A stretch of 64,000 bases of DNA from G963422745 sp965214285 (GTDB lineage Bacteria > Actinomycetota > Acidimicrobiia > Acidimicrobiales > Aldehydirespiratoraceae): contig OZ243946.1 in NCBI GenBank assembly GCA_965214285.1, forward strand, positions 124,001-188,000. Reading direction: 5' to 3'. The notes under the pieces were generated by a model that saw only the letters and a program-made list of their open reading frames with translations, searched no databases and was not told the origin of the DNA. Of this stretch, positions 43,422-51,620 are shown one piece after another (the stretch's first letter is position 1; each line of letters starts with the position of its first letter). A program made the translations under genes and the position numbers.

Positions 43422-44771
43422 ATGCAACCAAAGCCCGGCGAGCCCGTCGGCAGCGACCACCGAGCCGCAGACCAAGCCCCGCAGCCGGCAGATCCGGCCA
43501 CAGAGCCGGTCCCCGAGCAGCTCGTCGTGCGGGGCGGCAGGCCGCTGGAGGGCACGGTCAGCGTCGGCGGCGCCAAGAACGCCGTCCTCAAGATCATGGC
43601 GGCCACCCTGCTCACCGAGGGCACCTCGGTCATCGACAACGTGCCGCGCATCACCGACGTCGACCTGATGGCCGAGCTGCTGCGTGCCACCGGCGCCGGC
43701 GTGCAGCGTGACGGCGAGACGATCACGATCACGGTGCCCGCGGAGATCGAGCCGCTCGCGCCCTATGAGATCGTGGAGCGGTTCCGGGCCTCGATTGTGG
43801 TGCTCGGGGCGATGCTGGCCCGCTGCGGCGAGGCCCGGGTGGCGCTGCCCGGCGGCGACGACTTCGGCCCCCGCCCGATCGACCTGCACGTGAGCGGGCT
43901 CGCCGACCTCGGCGCCGAGATCGAGATCGCCCACGGCTACATCCGCGCCCGCGCCCCGCACCTGGTGGCCGCCCGGGTGCTGCTGGAGTTCCCCTCCGTC
44001 GGCGCCACCGAGAATCTGCTGATGGCCGCAGTGCGGGCCAAGGGCACCACCGTCATCGACAACGCGGCCCGCGAGCCCGAGGTGGTCGACCTCTGCGATG
44101 CACTGGCGAAGATGGGCGCTCGGGTCGGCGGCGCAGGCACGTCCACCATCACCGTGGAGGGCGTCGACAGCAGCCGGCCGCTGCGCGGCATCCGCCATTC
44201 GGTGATCGCCGACCGCATAGAGGCGGCCACTTACCTGGCTGCCGTGGCGGTGGCCGGCGGCGACATCGCGGTGCGAGGCGCTCGTTCCGACCACATGGCG
44301 ATGCTCTGTCAGAAGCTGACCGACATGGGCATGCACCTCAGCGCGGATGACGACGGCATCCGGGCGCTGGCGGCTCGTCGGCTCAGCTCGGCGGACTGTT
44401 CGACGCTGCCCTATCCGGGCCTGGCCACGGACTTCAAGCCGCTGCTGACGACCGTGCTCGCCACTGCCGAGGGCGTGGGCATCGTGACCGAGAACCTGTA
44501 CTCGGGACGGTTCCGCTATGTGGACGAGCTGCGTCGCATGGGCGCCGACATCCGCACCGATGCCCATCATGCGGTGGTGCGCGGCGTGGAGCGGCTCTCG
44601 GGGGCGCGGGTGCGGGCGCACGACATCCGCGCCGGGGCCGCCATGGCGGTGGCCGGTCTGGGCGCCGAGGGCTACACCGTGGTCAGCGACGCCTCGCATA
44701 TCGCCCGCGGCTACGCCGACTTCGCCGCCAAGCTGCGCGGCATCGGCGCCGACGTCGAGACCCTGGCCTGA
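43422..44771 (+). CDS. murA: UDP-N-acetylglucosamine 1-carboxyvinyltransferase
   Basis: A 449-residue enzyme of the first committed step of peptidoglycan synthesis. GGAKNAVLKIMAATLLTEG is near residue 50, and FPSVGATENLLMAA near 190. The active-site loop reads PGGDDFGPRP, with Asp 146 where most bacteria have the Cys that fosfomycin alkylates. Mycobacteria have the same change, so intrinsic fosfomycin resistance is expected. The first 33 residues are a Pro-rich extension absent from the core family. Confidence 0.96.
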   Translation: MQPKPGEPVGSDHRAADQAPQPADPATEPVPEQLVVRGGRPLEGTVSVGGAKNAVLKIMAATLLTEGTSVIDNVPRITDVDLMAELLRATGAGVQRDGETITITVPAEIEPLAPYEIVERFRASIVVLGAMLARCGEARVALPGGDDFGPRPIDLHVSGLADLGAEIEIAHGYIRARAPHLVAARVLLEFPSVGATENLLMAAVRAKGTTVIDNAAREPEVVDLCDALAKMGARVGGAGTSTITVEGVDSSRPLRGIRHSVIADRIEAATYLAAVAVAGGDIAVRGARSDHMAMLCQKLTDMGMHLSADDDGIRALAARRLSSADCSTLPYPGLATDFKPLLTTVLATAEGVGIVTENLYSGRFRYVDELRRMGADIRTDAHHAVVRGVERLSGARVRAHDIRAGAAMAVAGLGAEGYTVVSDASHIARGYADFAAKLRGIGADVETLA

Positions 44772-44848
44772 GGCTGGGTGGGCGCTGAGCCTGTGAGAGC
44801 ACCGCGGCTGCGTCGCGGCCCGGGCTGAGCGGCGGGCAGACCGGGGCT

Positions 44849-45031
44849 CTACGGCTCGGCTGAGGCCTGCGGCTGGGCTTGGCCCTGCGGCTCGGGCTCG
44901 GGCTCGGCGGCCGGGCGGCCGGCGGCGCGTCTTCGGGCCAGCACCAGCATCCCCGCGAAGGCCAGCACCGGCACGGCGACCATGGCGATCTCGTCCCAGC
45001 CGCCTTGATGAGCCAGCAGCGCAGATGCCAC
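44849..45031 (-). CDS. small single-pass membrane protein
   Basis: A 60-residue protein: a short exposed N-terminus (SALLAHQGGWDE), one membrane helix (IAMVAVPVLAFAGMLVLA), an Arg-rich stop-transfer segment and a Pro/Glu-rich tail. The HQGGWDE opening followed by a helix recurs in small actinomycete membrane proteins, in my recollection. Function unknown. Confidence 0.6.
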   Translation of the reverse strand: MASALLAHQGGWDEIAMVAVPVLAFAGMLVLARRRAAGRPAAEPEPEPQGQAQPQASAEP

Positions 45032-45038
45032 CCCGCCA

Positions 45039-45140
45039 GGCTACGCCTGCGCCGAATCGGGCAAGGCGACGCGGCTACGCCTACGCCGAATCCGCCAGGA
45101 CGGCGCGGCTACGCCCGCAGGGAATCTGACGAGGCGGGTC
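45039..45140. repeat. 34-bp tandem repeat, about three copies
   Basis: The unit begins GGCTACGCC and recurs at 45039, 45073 and 45107 with few changes, between the small membrane protein and the NifU-like gene. The period is not a multiple of three and it lies outside genes. Confidence 0.75.
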
Positions 45141-45196
45141 GTAGTCCGGGCGTGGCGGTGTCACACTGTGGGCGACGACTGCAAGGCAGGCCCGTG

Positions 45197-45457
45197 ATGT
45201 TGGATCAAGTCGAGAAGGTGATAACCGCCATCCGCCCCGCCATCCAGGCCGACGCGGGCGACATCGAGCTGATCGGCGTGGACGAGGCCAGCGGCGTGGT
45301 CACCGTCGAGCTCAAGGGCGCCTGCGTGACCTGTCCGGCATCCACCCAGACCCTGAAGGCCGGCATCGAGCGGATCATGAAGGACCGGGTGCCCGGTGTC
45401 AGCGAGGTGGTGGAGATCAACGCCCTGGGCATGGCCGAGTCGCCGGTCCAGCTCTGA
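45197..45457 (+). CDS. NifU C-terminal-domain Fe-S scaffold protein
   Basis: An 86-residue protein consisting of the NifU C-terminal domain alone, with IRPAIQADAGDIELIGVD near residue 10 and the cluster-binding CxxC in KGACVTCPAS near 45. Such proteins assemble or carry 4Fe-4S clusters. ATG 45197 is preceded by an in-frame GTG one codon earlier. The cysteine desulfurase at 48068 would supply sulphur. Confidence 0.92.
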   Translation: MLDQVEKVITAIRPAIQADAGDIELIGVDEASGVVTVELKGACVTCPASTQTLKAGIERIMKDRVPGVSEVVEINALGMAESPVQL

Positions 45458-45585
45458 CGCTGCCTCTCGCCGAGCCCCGACCCTCCCCCGCCTGAGCCGG
45501 ACCTCACAAGCCGCCGCCCGCCAGGCTCTCTCAGCGCGTCGACTCCGCATGCCCGCCGGCGAGACACTGCCCAGCGGCGGCCGGG

Positions 45586-47946
45586 TCAGCCGGCTTGCCG
45601 ATCCTCGCTCGGGCGGGCCGGGCTGCGCTGTGCCGCCGCCAGGTTGCAGGCGTTGTCGATCAGCCCCGAGTGCGAGTAGGCCTGCGGGAAGTTGCCCAGC
45701 GCCCGGCCGCTGTCGGGATCGACCTCCTCGGCCATCAGCCCGGTCGGCCCGGCCACGCCGAGATGGGCCTCGAACAGCTCCAGCGCGCCGGCGATGTCGC
45801 CGGTCAGGATCTTGGCGTCGATCAGCCACGAGGTCATCAGGTTGAAGGCGCCCTCGGCATCCGCGAGGCCATCCGCGTGGCGGTAGCGGTAGACGGCATC
45901 GCCGCGGCGGAACTGCGACTCGACGGCCTGCACGGTGGCCGCGAAACGCGGGTCGTCGCCGTCGATCAGGCCGTAGAGGCCCACGGCCAGGGCCGAGGCG
46001 TCGAGATCGTCGCCGTCATAGGCGGTGCGGAACGGCCCGTCGCCCTCGCATCCGTGAGCCAGCAGGTCGTCTCGGATCCGCTCCCGCAGCGCCTCGGATT
46101 CGGGCAGGCTGCGGCCCTGTGATGCGGCGATGCGCACGGCGCGGTCGGCCGCCACCCAGCACATCGCCTTGGAGTTGACGTGGTGGCGAGGCGCCAAGCG
46201 CACCTCCCACATGCCGGAGTCGGGCAGCATCCAGCAGCGGCTCACCATCTGCACGCAGCGCTCGACGAGGCCGTGATGCCTGGGCGTGAGCGCGGCGCCT
46301 GCGCTGTCGAGCCGCCAGACGAGCTCGGCGATGTGGCCGTAGACGTCGATCTGCGTCTGGCGGTCCGCCGCGTTGCCGACCCTGACCGGCCTCGACCCCA
46401 GATAGCCGGCCAGCTCGGCGATCTCGGTCTCCGGCGGCAGCGGTCCGCCGTCGACGCCATACAGCGGGAACAGCTCCTCGCCGGCGTCGTCGGCGGCCTC
46501 GGCGATGTCGGCCAGCCATTCGCAGAGATCGAGCGCCTCTTGCGTGCTGCCGAGGCGCAGCAGAGCGCAGGCCGCCGCCGCGGCGTCCCTGATCCAGCAG
46601 TAGCGGTAGTCCCAGTTGCGGGTGCCGCCGATCCACTCGGGCAGGCTGGTGGTGGCTGCCGCGGCGATCGCCCCGCTGGGGCCGTGGCAGAGGGCCTTGA
46701 GGGTCAGCGCGCTGCGCTGGACGAGACCGACGGCCTCGGCGCTCAGCAGCGGCCCCGGCTCGGGCATCACGAGGCGGTCGGCCCAGTCCTGCCAGAAGGC
46801 GGCGGTGGCGGCGTGCCGCGGCGGCTCGGCTGCGGCGCTGTGCCCGGCTGTGGCGCTGTGGTCCGCGGGGCGTTCTTCGCTGTTGGGCGGGCCGCAGCTC
46901 AGCTCCAGCGTGACCGGGCCTGCGTCCAGATCGACGACCGCAACGGCGCCTTGCTGCTCTGCGCCGGCAACCCCGCCGTGCGTGTGCATCTCCCAGGCCA
47001 CGCCGGGGCTGTCGAGCACGATGCGCTCGGCGCAGCCTTCGATCTCCAGACCGCCGCGGCGGGCTTGCAGGCGGGTGGGGGCGCGCCCGTAGTCGAGCCG
47101 CGGCGCGAACTCGATGCGCGCCTCGCCTGAGCCCTCGACGACCCGGACCAACACGACCGCCGCGTCCGCATCGGCGCTGCGTCCGCCGGAGCAGTCGAGC
47201 CAGTCGGTCACGCTCAGCTCCGGCCACTCGCTGCGCAGCACCAGCGAGTCGCCCACATAGCGGGCCGTCGGCTCGGGCGGGCTCAGCTGGTGCCCGCCCG
47301 GAGCACTGTCCGAGCGAGCCGGGGCCACCGAGAAGAAGCCCGCCGCCGGGCCGCCCAGCAGCTCAGCGAACACCGCCGGCGAGTCGATGCGGGGCAGGCA
47401 CATCCAGACGATCCGTGCGCCGGGGGCGACCAGGGCGACCGTGCGCTGATCCGACAGCAGCGAGTGCTGCTCGATCGGCACCGCCCGCCCGAAGCCGCCC
47501 GCGCCGTCTGCGAAGCGGTCTGCCAGAGCGGCCAGGTTGCGACGCCAGACCGCCCTGAGCACCTTGGCGCCGACCCAGGCCCCGAGCGGCCCGCCGAGCC
47601 ACCAGGCAAAGCGCAGCGACTCGATCCAGCGAAACATGGTGCGCCCGTCGCTCAGCGGTTCGATCACGAAGCGCCCGTCGCCGCTGACCGCCCCGCTGTG
47701 ACGCACCCCGATCTCGACTCCGGGAACCCAGGAGGTGACCTCCATGCGGTCGCTCATGCGCAGCGGGCCGATCCGGGTGTCGCACACGAAACTCGTGCCC
47801 GTCCCCTCGGTCACCTCGGACGTGAACTCGATGGTCTGGGCGTCGGCCATCCACTCCACGTGGCTGTCGATGCGGCGCACGTCGTCCCAGACTGCCCACG
47901 CCGGCGCATCGATCTCGGTCTCGACCGTTATCCGCACAGCCCGCAT
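45586..47946 (-). CDS. SRPBCC domain fused to GH15 glucoamylase/trehalase-like enzyme
   Basis: A 786-residue protein. Residues about 1-150 form an SRPBCC (polyketide cyclase/START-like) ligand-binding domain (DAPAWAVWDDVRRIDSHVEW). From about 160 it is a complete GH15 protein: IVWMCLPRIDSPAVFAELLG, then TSLPEWIGGTRNWDYRYCWIRDA near 445 and LFPLYGVDG, ending with NFPQAYSHSGLI with a candidate catalytic acid region. GH15 homologues in actinomycetes include trehalases. I know of no standard SRPBCC-GH15 fusion. No signal peptide is seen, so it acts in the cytoplasm. Confidence 0.87.
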   Translation of the reverse strand: MRAVRITVETEIDAPAWAVWDDVRRIDSHVEWMADAQTIEFTSEVTEGTGTSFVCDTRIGPLRMSDRMEVTSWVPGVEIGVRHSGAVSGDGRFVIEPLSDGRTMFRWIESLRFAWWLGGPLGAWVGAKVLRAVWRRNLAALADRFADGAGGFGRAVPIEQHSLLSDQRTVALVAPGARIVWMCLPRIDSPAVFAELLGGPAAGFFSVAPARSDSAPGGHQLSPPEPTARYVGDSLVLRSEWPELSVTDWLDCSGGRSADADAAVVLVRVVEGSGEARIEFAPRLDYGRAPTRLQARRGGLEIEGCAERIVLDSPGVAWEMHTHGGVAGAEQQGAVAVVDLDAGPVTLELSCGPPNSEERPADHSATAGHSAAAEPPRHAATAAFWQDWADRLVMPEPGPLLSAEAVGLVQRSALTLKALCHGPSGAIAAAATTSLPEWIGGTRNWDYRYCWIRDAAAAACALLRLGSTQEALDLCEWLADIAEAADDAGEELFPLYGVDGGPLPPETEIAELAGYLGSRPVRVGNAADRQTQIDVYGHIAELVWRLDSAGAALTPRHHGLVERCVQMVSRCWMLPDSGMWEVRLAPRHHVNSKAMCWVAADRAVRIAASQGRSLPESEALRERIRDDLLAHGCEGDGPFRTAYDGDDLDASALAVGLYGLIDGDDPRFAATVQAVESQFRRGDAVYRYRHADGLADAEGAFNLMTSWLIDAKILTGDIAGALELFEAHLGVAGPTGLMAEEVDPDSGRALGNFPQAYSHSGLIDNACNLAAAQRSPARPSEDRQAG

Positions 47947-48055
47947 TGTGCCGGCACACGGTAGTGCCCCCGAAGGCGGCTTTGACGGCCGGCTGCGGCA
48001 CGGCGGGCCGCGGGCAGGCTTCGACGCGGGCGGGCCGGCGCCTGCGCTGAGTCCC

Positions 48056-48061
48056 TAGCCT
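48056..48061 (+). promoter_or_regulatory. -10 box of the cysteine desulfurase gene, leaderless spacing
   Basis: TAGCCT ends 6 nt before the ATG at 48068, and no ribosome binding site fits between. Confidence 0.4.
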
Positions 48062-48067
48062 TGGCCC

Positions 48068-49222
48068 ATGGCCGCTGCTGAGATCTACCTGGATCACGCT
48101 GCCAGCACCCCCGTGCGCCCCGAGGCACGCCAAGCCTGGCTGGCCGCCAGCGACGCCCATCACGCCAACCCGACCGGCGCCCACGCAGGCGCCAGGGCCG
48201 CGCGCCGTGCCCTCGACGACGCCCGCGACGAACTGGCCGAGGTGTTCGGCCGAGACCGGGCCGAGGTGGTGTTCACCAGCGGCGGCAGCGAGGCCGACAA
48301 CCTGGCGATCCGCGGCGTGCTCGGCGCCCGCGGCGGCACGGCGGTCTGCTCGGCGGGCGAGCATCATGCGGTGCTCGAGCCGGTCGAGCACGCAGGCGGC
48401 CATGTCGTCGGCCTGCGCGCCGACGGCACGGTCGACCCCGAGGCGCTGAGCGAGCTGCTGCGCGGCCTGAGCGACGTGAGCGTGGTGTCGATCATCGCCG
48501 TCAACAACGAGACCGGCGCGGTCAACGACCTGCCCGCCCTGGCCGCAGCGGCCCGCCGAGCGGCGCCGGGCGCACTGCTGCACACCGATGCCGTGCAGGC
48601 GCTCAACTGGATCGACACCGCCGAAGCCGCCGCCGACTTCGACCTGCTGTCGGCTACCGGGCACAAGATCGGCGGTCCGGTCGGCAGCGGCGTGCTCTTC
48701 GTGCGCGACGGCATCGAGCTGGACCCGCTGGTGCTGGGCGGCGGCCAGGAGCGGGGGCGCCGTGCCGGCACTCCCGACGTGGCCGGCGCGGTCGCCCTGG
48801 CAGCCGCAGCGCGGGTCACCGCAGCACGGCGGCCCGCCGAGACCCTCCGGCTGCAGGCCTTGCGCGACCGCCTGGTCGACGGCCTGCGCTCGGAGCTGGG
48901 AGAGCGTGTGCGGGCCACGGTGCTCGACGAGGGCGCCGATGTGGCCGCCGGTTTCGCGCATCTGCTGTTTGCCGGCATCGAGGCCGAGGCGCTGCTGTTC
49001 CTGCTCGACGAGCAGGGCCTGCGGGCCTCGGCGGCTTCGTCGTGCTCCAGCGGCGCCCAGGATCCGTCTCATGTGCTGGCCGCCATGGGCGTGCCCCGCG
49101 AGGCCGCCCGCGGCTCGCTGCGCCTGTCGCTGGGCCACACCACCACCGCTGCCGACGTCGATGCGGCGCTGGGCATCGTCGTCGCAGCCGTGGGGCGGCT
49201 CGCCGCTCACGGCGGCGGCTGA
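48068..49222 (+). CDS. cysteine desulfurase (NifS/IscS family)
   Basis: A 384-residue PLP enzyme that transfers sulphur from cysteine. YLDHAASTPV opens it, FTSGGSEADNLAI is near residue 75, SATGHKIGGPVGSG near 197 carries the PLP Lys, and SASSCSSGAQDPSHV near 320 carries the mobile catalytic Cys. It lies 13 bp upstream of mnmA, so it probably supplies sulphur for tRNA 2-thiolation as well as Fe-S clusters. Confidence 0.94.
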   Translation: MAAAEIYLDHAASTPVRPEARQAWLAASDAHHANPTGAHAGARAARRALDDARDELAEVFGRDRAEVVFTSGGSEADNLAIRGVLGARGGTAVCSAGEHHAVLEPVEHAGGHVVGLRADGTVDPEALSELLRGLSDVSVVSIIAVNNETGAVNDLPALAAAARRAAPGALLHTDAVQALNWIDTAEAAADFDLLSATGHKIGGPVGSGVLFVRDGIELDPLVLGGGQERGRRAGTPDVAGAVALAAAARVTAARRPAETLRLQALRDRLVDGLRSELGERVRATVLDEGADVAAGFAHLLFAGIEAEALLFLLDEQGLRASAASSCSSGAQDPSHVLAAMGVPREAARGSLRLSLGHTTTAADVDAALGIVVAAVGRLAAHGGG

Positions 49223-49235
49223 GAGGGGGCTGAGC

Positions 49236-50294
49236 ATGGCTGAGACGGCGCCCGTGCTGGTCGCTATGTCGGGCGGCGTCGACTCGTCGGTGGCCGCGGC
49301 GCTGCTGCTGGAGGCCGGCCATCGGGTCGTGGGCGTGACCATGAAGCTCTGGGGCGGGCCCAGCGACACCGGCTGCTGCGCGGTGAGCGACACCGACGAC
49401 GCCCGCAGGGTCGCCGACCGCCTGGGCATCGAGCATCACGTCTTCAACTTCGGCGACGACTTCGAGCGGCACGTGGTGGGGCCCTATGCGGCCGACCATG
49501 CGGCGGGCCGCACGCCCAATCCCTGCATCGAGTGCAACCGCCATCTCAAGTTCGACCGGCTGCTGCGCCGAGCCGACGCCCTGGGTTTCGGGCTCGTGGC
49601 CACCGGGCATCACGCAAAGGTCGTCGCCACGCCGCAGGGGCCGCGCCTGGCAAGGGGCGCCGACGCCGCCAAGGACCAGTCCTATGTGCTGCACATGCTC
49701 GACCAGGCCACCCTGCGCCGGCTGCGTTTCCCGGTGGGCGAGCTCGCCAAGGCCGAGGTGCGCGCCCTGGCGGCGAGCCTGGGCCTGCGCACCGCGGCCA
49801 AGCCCGACAGCCAGGACGTCTGCTTCATCACCAACCGCCACGGGCGGGCTTCGTTTCTGGGCGAGCGGATTGCGCTGCGCCCGGCCACGCTGGTGGATCG
49901 CAGCGGCGCCGTGCTGGGCGAGGGGCCTGCGGTGGAGCTGGTCACCGTCGGTCAGCGCAAGGGGCTGGGCCTGGGCGGCGGCTCGGAGCCTCGCTATGCG
50001 GTCGATGTGGACGTGGCGTCGGCCACTGTCACGCTGGGCTCGGCGATCGATCTGCTGGTCGAGCGCAGCGCGCTGGAGTCCTGGACCTGGGTGGGCGAGC
50101 GCGTCAACGGCACGCTGCTGGTGCAGTGCGCAGCGCACGGCGAGCCCGTTGCGGCCGTGGTCGACGACTCTGCCGGGGGCGCTTCGGTGCGCTGGGCGGC
50201 GCCGCACCGGCGGGTCGCCGCGGGCCAGAGCCTGGTCGCCTACGTGGGCGACATGGTGGTCGGCGGCGGAACCTGCGGCCCTGCATCGGACTGA
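49236..50294 (+). CDS. mnmA: tRNA-specific 2-thiouridylase
   Basis: A 352-residue enzyme that thiolates U34 of Lys, Glu and Gln tRNAs. The PP-loop VLVAMSGGVDSSVAAALL is near residue 7, TPNPCIECNRHLKF near 90 has the first catalytic Cys, KDQSYVLHML near 145, and QDVCFITN near 190 has the second Cys. A GAGAGGGGGC site precedes the ATG at 49236. It follows the desulfurase closely and is probably cotranscribed. Confidence 0.95.
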   Translation: MAETAPVLVAMSGGVDSSVAAALLLEAGHRVVGVTMKLWGGPSDTGCCAVSDTDDARRVADRLGIEHHVFNFGDDFERHVVGPYAADHAAGRTPNPCIECNRHLKFDRLLRRADALGFGLVATGHHAKVVATPQGPRLARGADAAKDQSYVLHMLDQATLRRLRFPVGELAKAEVRALAASLGLRTAAKPDSQDVCFITNRHGRASFLGERIALRPATLVDRSGAVLGEGPAVELVTVGQRKGLGLGGGSEPRYAVDVDVASATVTLGSAIDLLVERSALESWTWVGERVNGTLLVQCAAHGEPVAAVVDDSAGGASVRWAAPHRRVAAGQSLVAYVGDMVVGGGTCGPASD

Positions 50295-50369
50295 CCCGCC
50301 ACCCGGCGATCGTCCGGCGGGTGCTGCCATTGGGGACCTGGCAGCGGCGATTTGGCGGGATGCCGCCGC

Positions 50370-51359
50370 TCAGGCGATGGGGATGGCGCGTTCAGCGGCG
50401 GTGGCCAGCACCGCTGCGGGCCGGGTGGGCGTGAACAGCAGCGAGCCGACCTGCTGCTCGCCGGCTGAGCCGCGGCCCGCCCCGGAATCACGACCCGCCC
50501 CGGAATCACGACCCGCCCCGGAGCCACGGATGGTCACGGGGCCGCGATCGGTGCCGGGGTCGCGGCCGGTCGCAAGCGCCAGCGTGACCGGCTCGGTGAG
50601 GCTCAGCTCCAGGGCCAGCCCCAGGGCCGAGGCGCTCAGGTCGAGCGCCGTGCTGTCGGCGTCGGCGGGGCGCAGGCGGGCGACCGTCTGGCGGGTGAAC
50701 AGCACCGGCTCGCGCAGCGTGGCCGGGTCGTGCAGCACCAGCCCGTTGGGGACGAACACCACGAAGCGCCGCGAGAGCTGGTGCATGGCCCGGAACCCGC
50801 CGAAGGCCAACGCCGCCCCGACGACGACGGCGATCGCTCCCAGCACCCAGCGATGGCTCGCCAGCAGCAGCGGCGGCGCCCACAGCGCAGCCACGGTCAC
50901 CGCCCAGGCCGCAGGCAGCACCGCCAGCATCACAGGCCCCGGCGGGCGCAGCAGGAAGCGCCGCTCGTCGCCGTAGCTCTCGCCGTCCACGTAGCGGTCG
51001 CCGACCCCTGGCAGCAGCACCACGCCCGCCGCAGTCAGCGCCGCCGCCAGGCCGATCACGACCAGCGCCGCGTCGTCGTTGTGCAGCGCAGCCCACAGTC
51101 CCGCAGGCAGCGCCGCGACGGCTCCGATCCGTCCTGCGGTCAAGCCGACCGGCCGGGGCGCAGCCAGCGCCAGCAGCGTCGCGAACCACCAGATCCAGGC
51201 CATCGCCGATGCGGTGCTGCGCACGTCGGGGCTGCGCTGGCCCAGCGCCTCGCCGAGCAGCTCACCGAGGGTGAACGGCTGGGCCACCCAGACCGCGCCG
51301 ATGCAGACCACCAGGACCCGCCTGGGGTCCCGCATGGAGGCGATCGCCGTGTGAGCCAC
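50370..51359 (-). CDS. hypothetical multi-pass membrane protein
   Basis: A 329-residue protein with about five to six membrane helices in residues 15-185, then a cytoplasmic domain beginning FRAMHQLSRRFVVFVPNGLVLHDP, which resembles a small PH-like domain. Near the C-terminus an 18-bp DNA repeat (50476-50526) encodes a SGAGRD repeat. No transport or enzymatic motif is seen. It converges with mnmA. Confidence 0.65.
   Translation of the reverse strand: MAHTAIASMRDPRRVLVVCIGAVWVAQPFTLGELLGEALGQRSPDVRSTASAMAWIWWFATLLALAAPRPVGLTAGRIGAVAALPAGLWAALHNDDAALVVIGLAAALTAAGVVLLPGVGDRYVDGESYGDERRFLLRPPGPVMLAVLPAAWAVTVAALWAPPLLLASHRWVLGAIAVVVGAALAFGGFRAMHQLSRRFVVFVPNGLVLHDPATLREPVLFTRQTVARLRPADADSTALDLSASALGLALELSLTEPVTLALATGRDPGTDRGPVTIRGSGAGRDSGAGRDSGAGRGSAGEQQVGSLLFTPTRPAAVLATAAERAIPIA
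50476..50526. repeat. 18-bp tandem repeat inside the 50370 gene
   Basis: The unit CCCGCCCCGGAATCACGA occurs about 2.8 times and encodes the repeated SGAGRD in the membrane protein's tail. The 18-bp period keeps frame. Confidence 0.75.
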
Positions 51360-51390
51360 GCCGTCACGCTATTCGTGCCGCGCCCTGGCA

Positions 51391-51565
51391 TGTCGCCGTG
51401 CTGTCTGGCGAAGGCCTCGCCCTGCCGCCGCGCCGTCTGGCGATGACCGTGCCATGTCGCCGCGCCGTCTGGCGGAGACCGTGCCATGTCGCCGCGCCGT
51501 CTGGCGATGACCGTGTCCTGTCGCCGCGCCGTCTGGCGAAGGCCGCGCCCTGCCGCCGCTGCTCT
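51391..51565. repeat. 32-bp tandem repeat upstream of ligA, 5.5 copies
   Basis: Copies start at 51391, 51423, 51455, 51487, 51519 and 51551. A conserved 20-bp part (TGTCGCCGCGCCGTCTGGCG and near variants) alternates with a more variable 12-bp part. The period is not a multiple of three and no spacers occur, so this is a minisatellite and not CRISPR. Confidence 0.85.
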
Positions 51566-51607
51566 TGCAGGCCGGCCGCAGCGGCTCGCAGCGGATCGGG
51601 CGCAATG

Positions 51608-51613
51608 TAGCGT
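51608..51613 (+). promoter_or_regulatory. ligA -10 box (TAGCGT), leaderless spacing
   Basis: TAGCGT ends 7 nt before the ATG at 51621; no ribosome binding site lies between. Confidence 0.5.
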
Positions 51614-51620
51614 TGCCCCG

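Noticed and set aside
51391..51565. CRISPR-like array
   Set aside because: The 32-bp units are contiguous and the 12-bp variable parts are near-identical; there are no true spacers and no cas genes.
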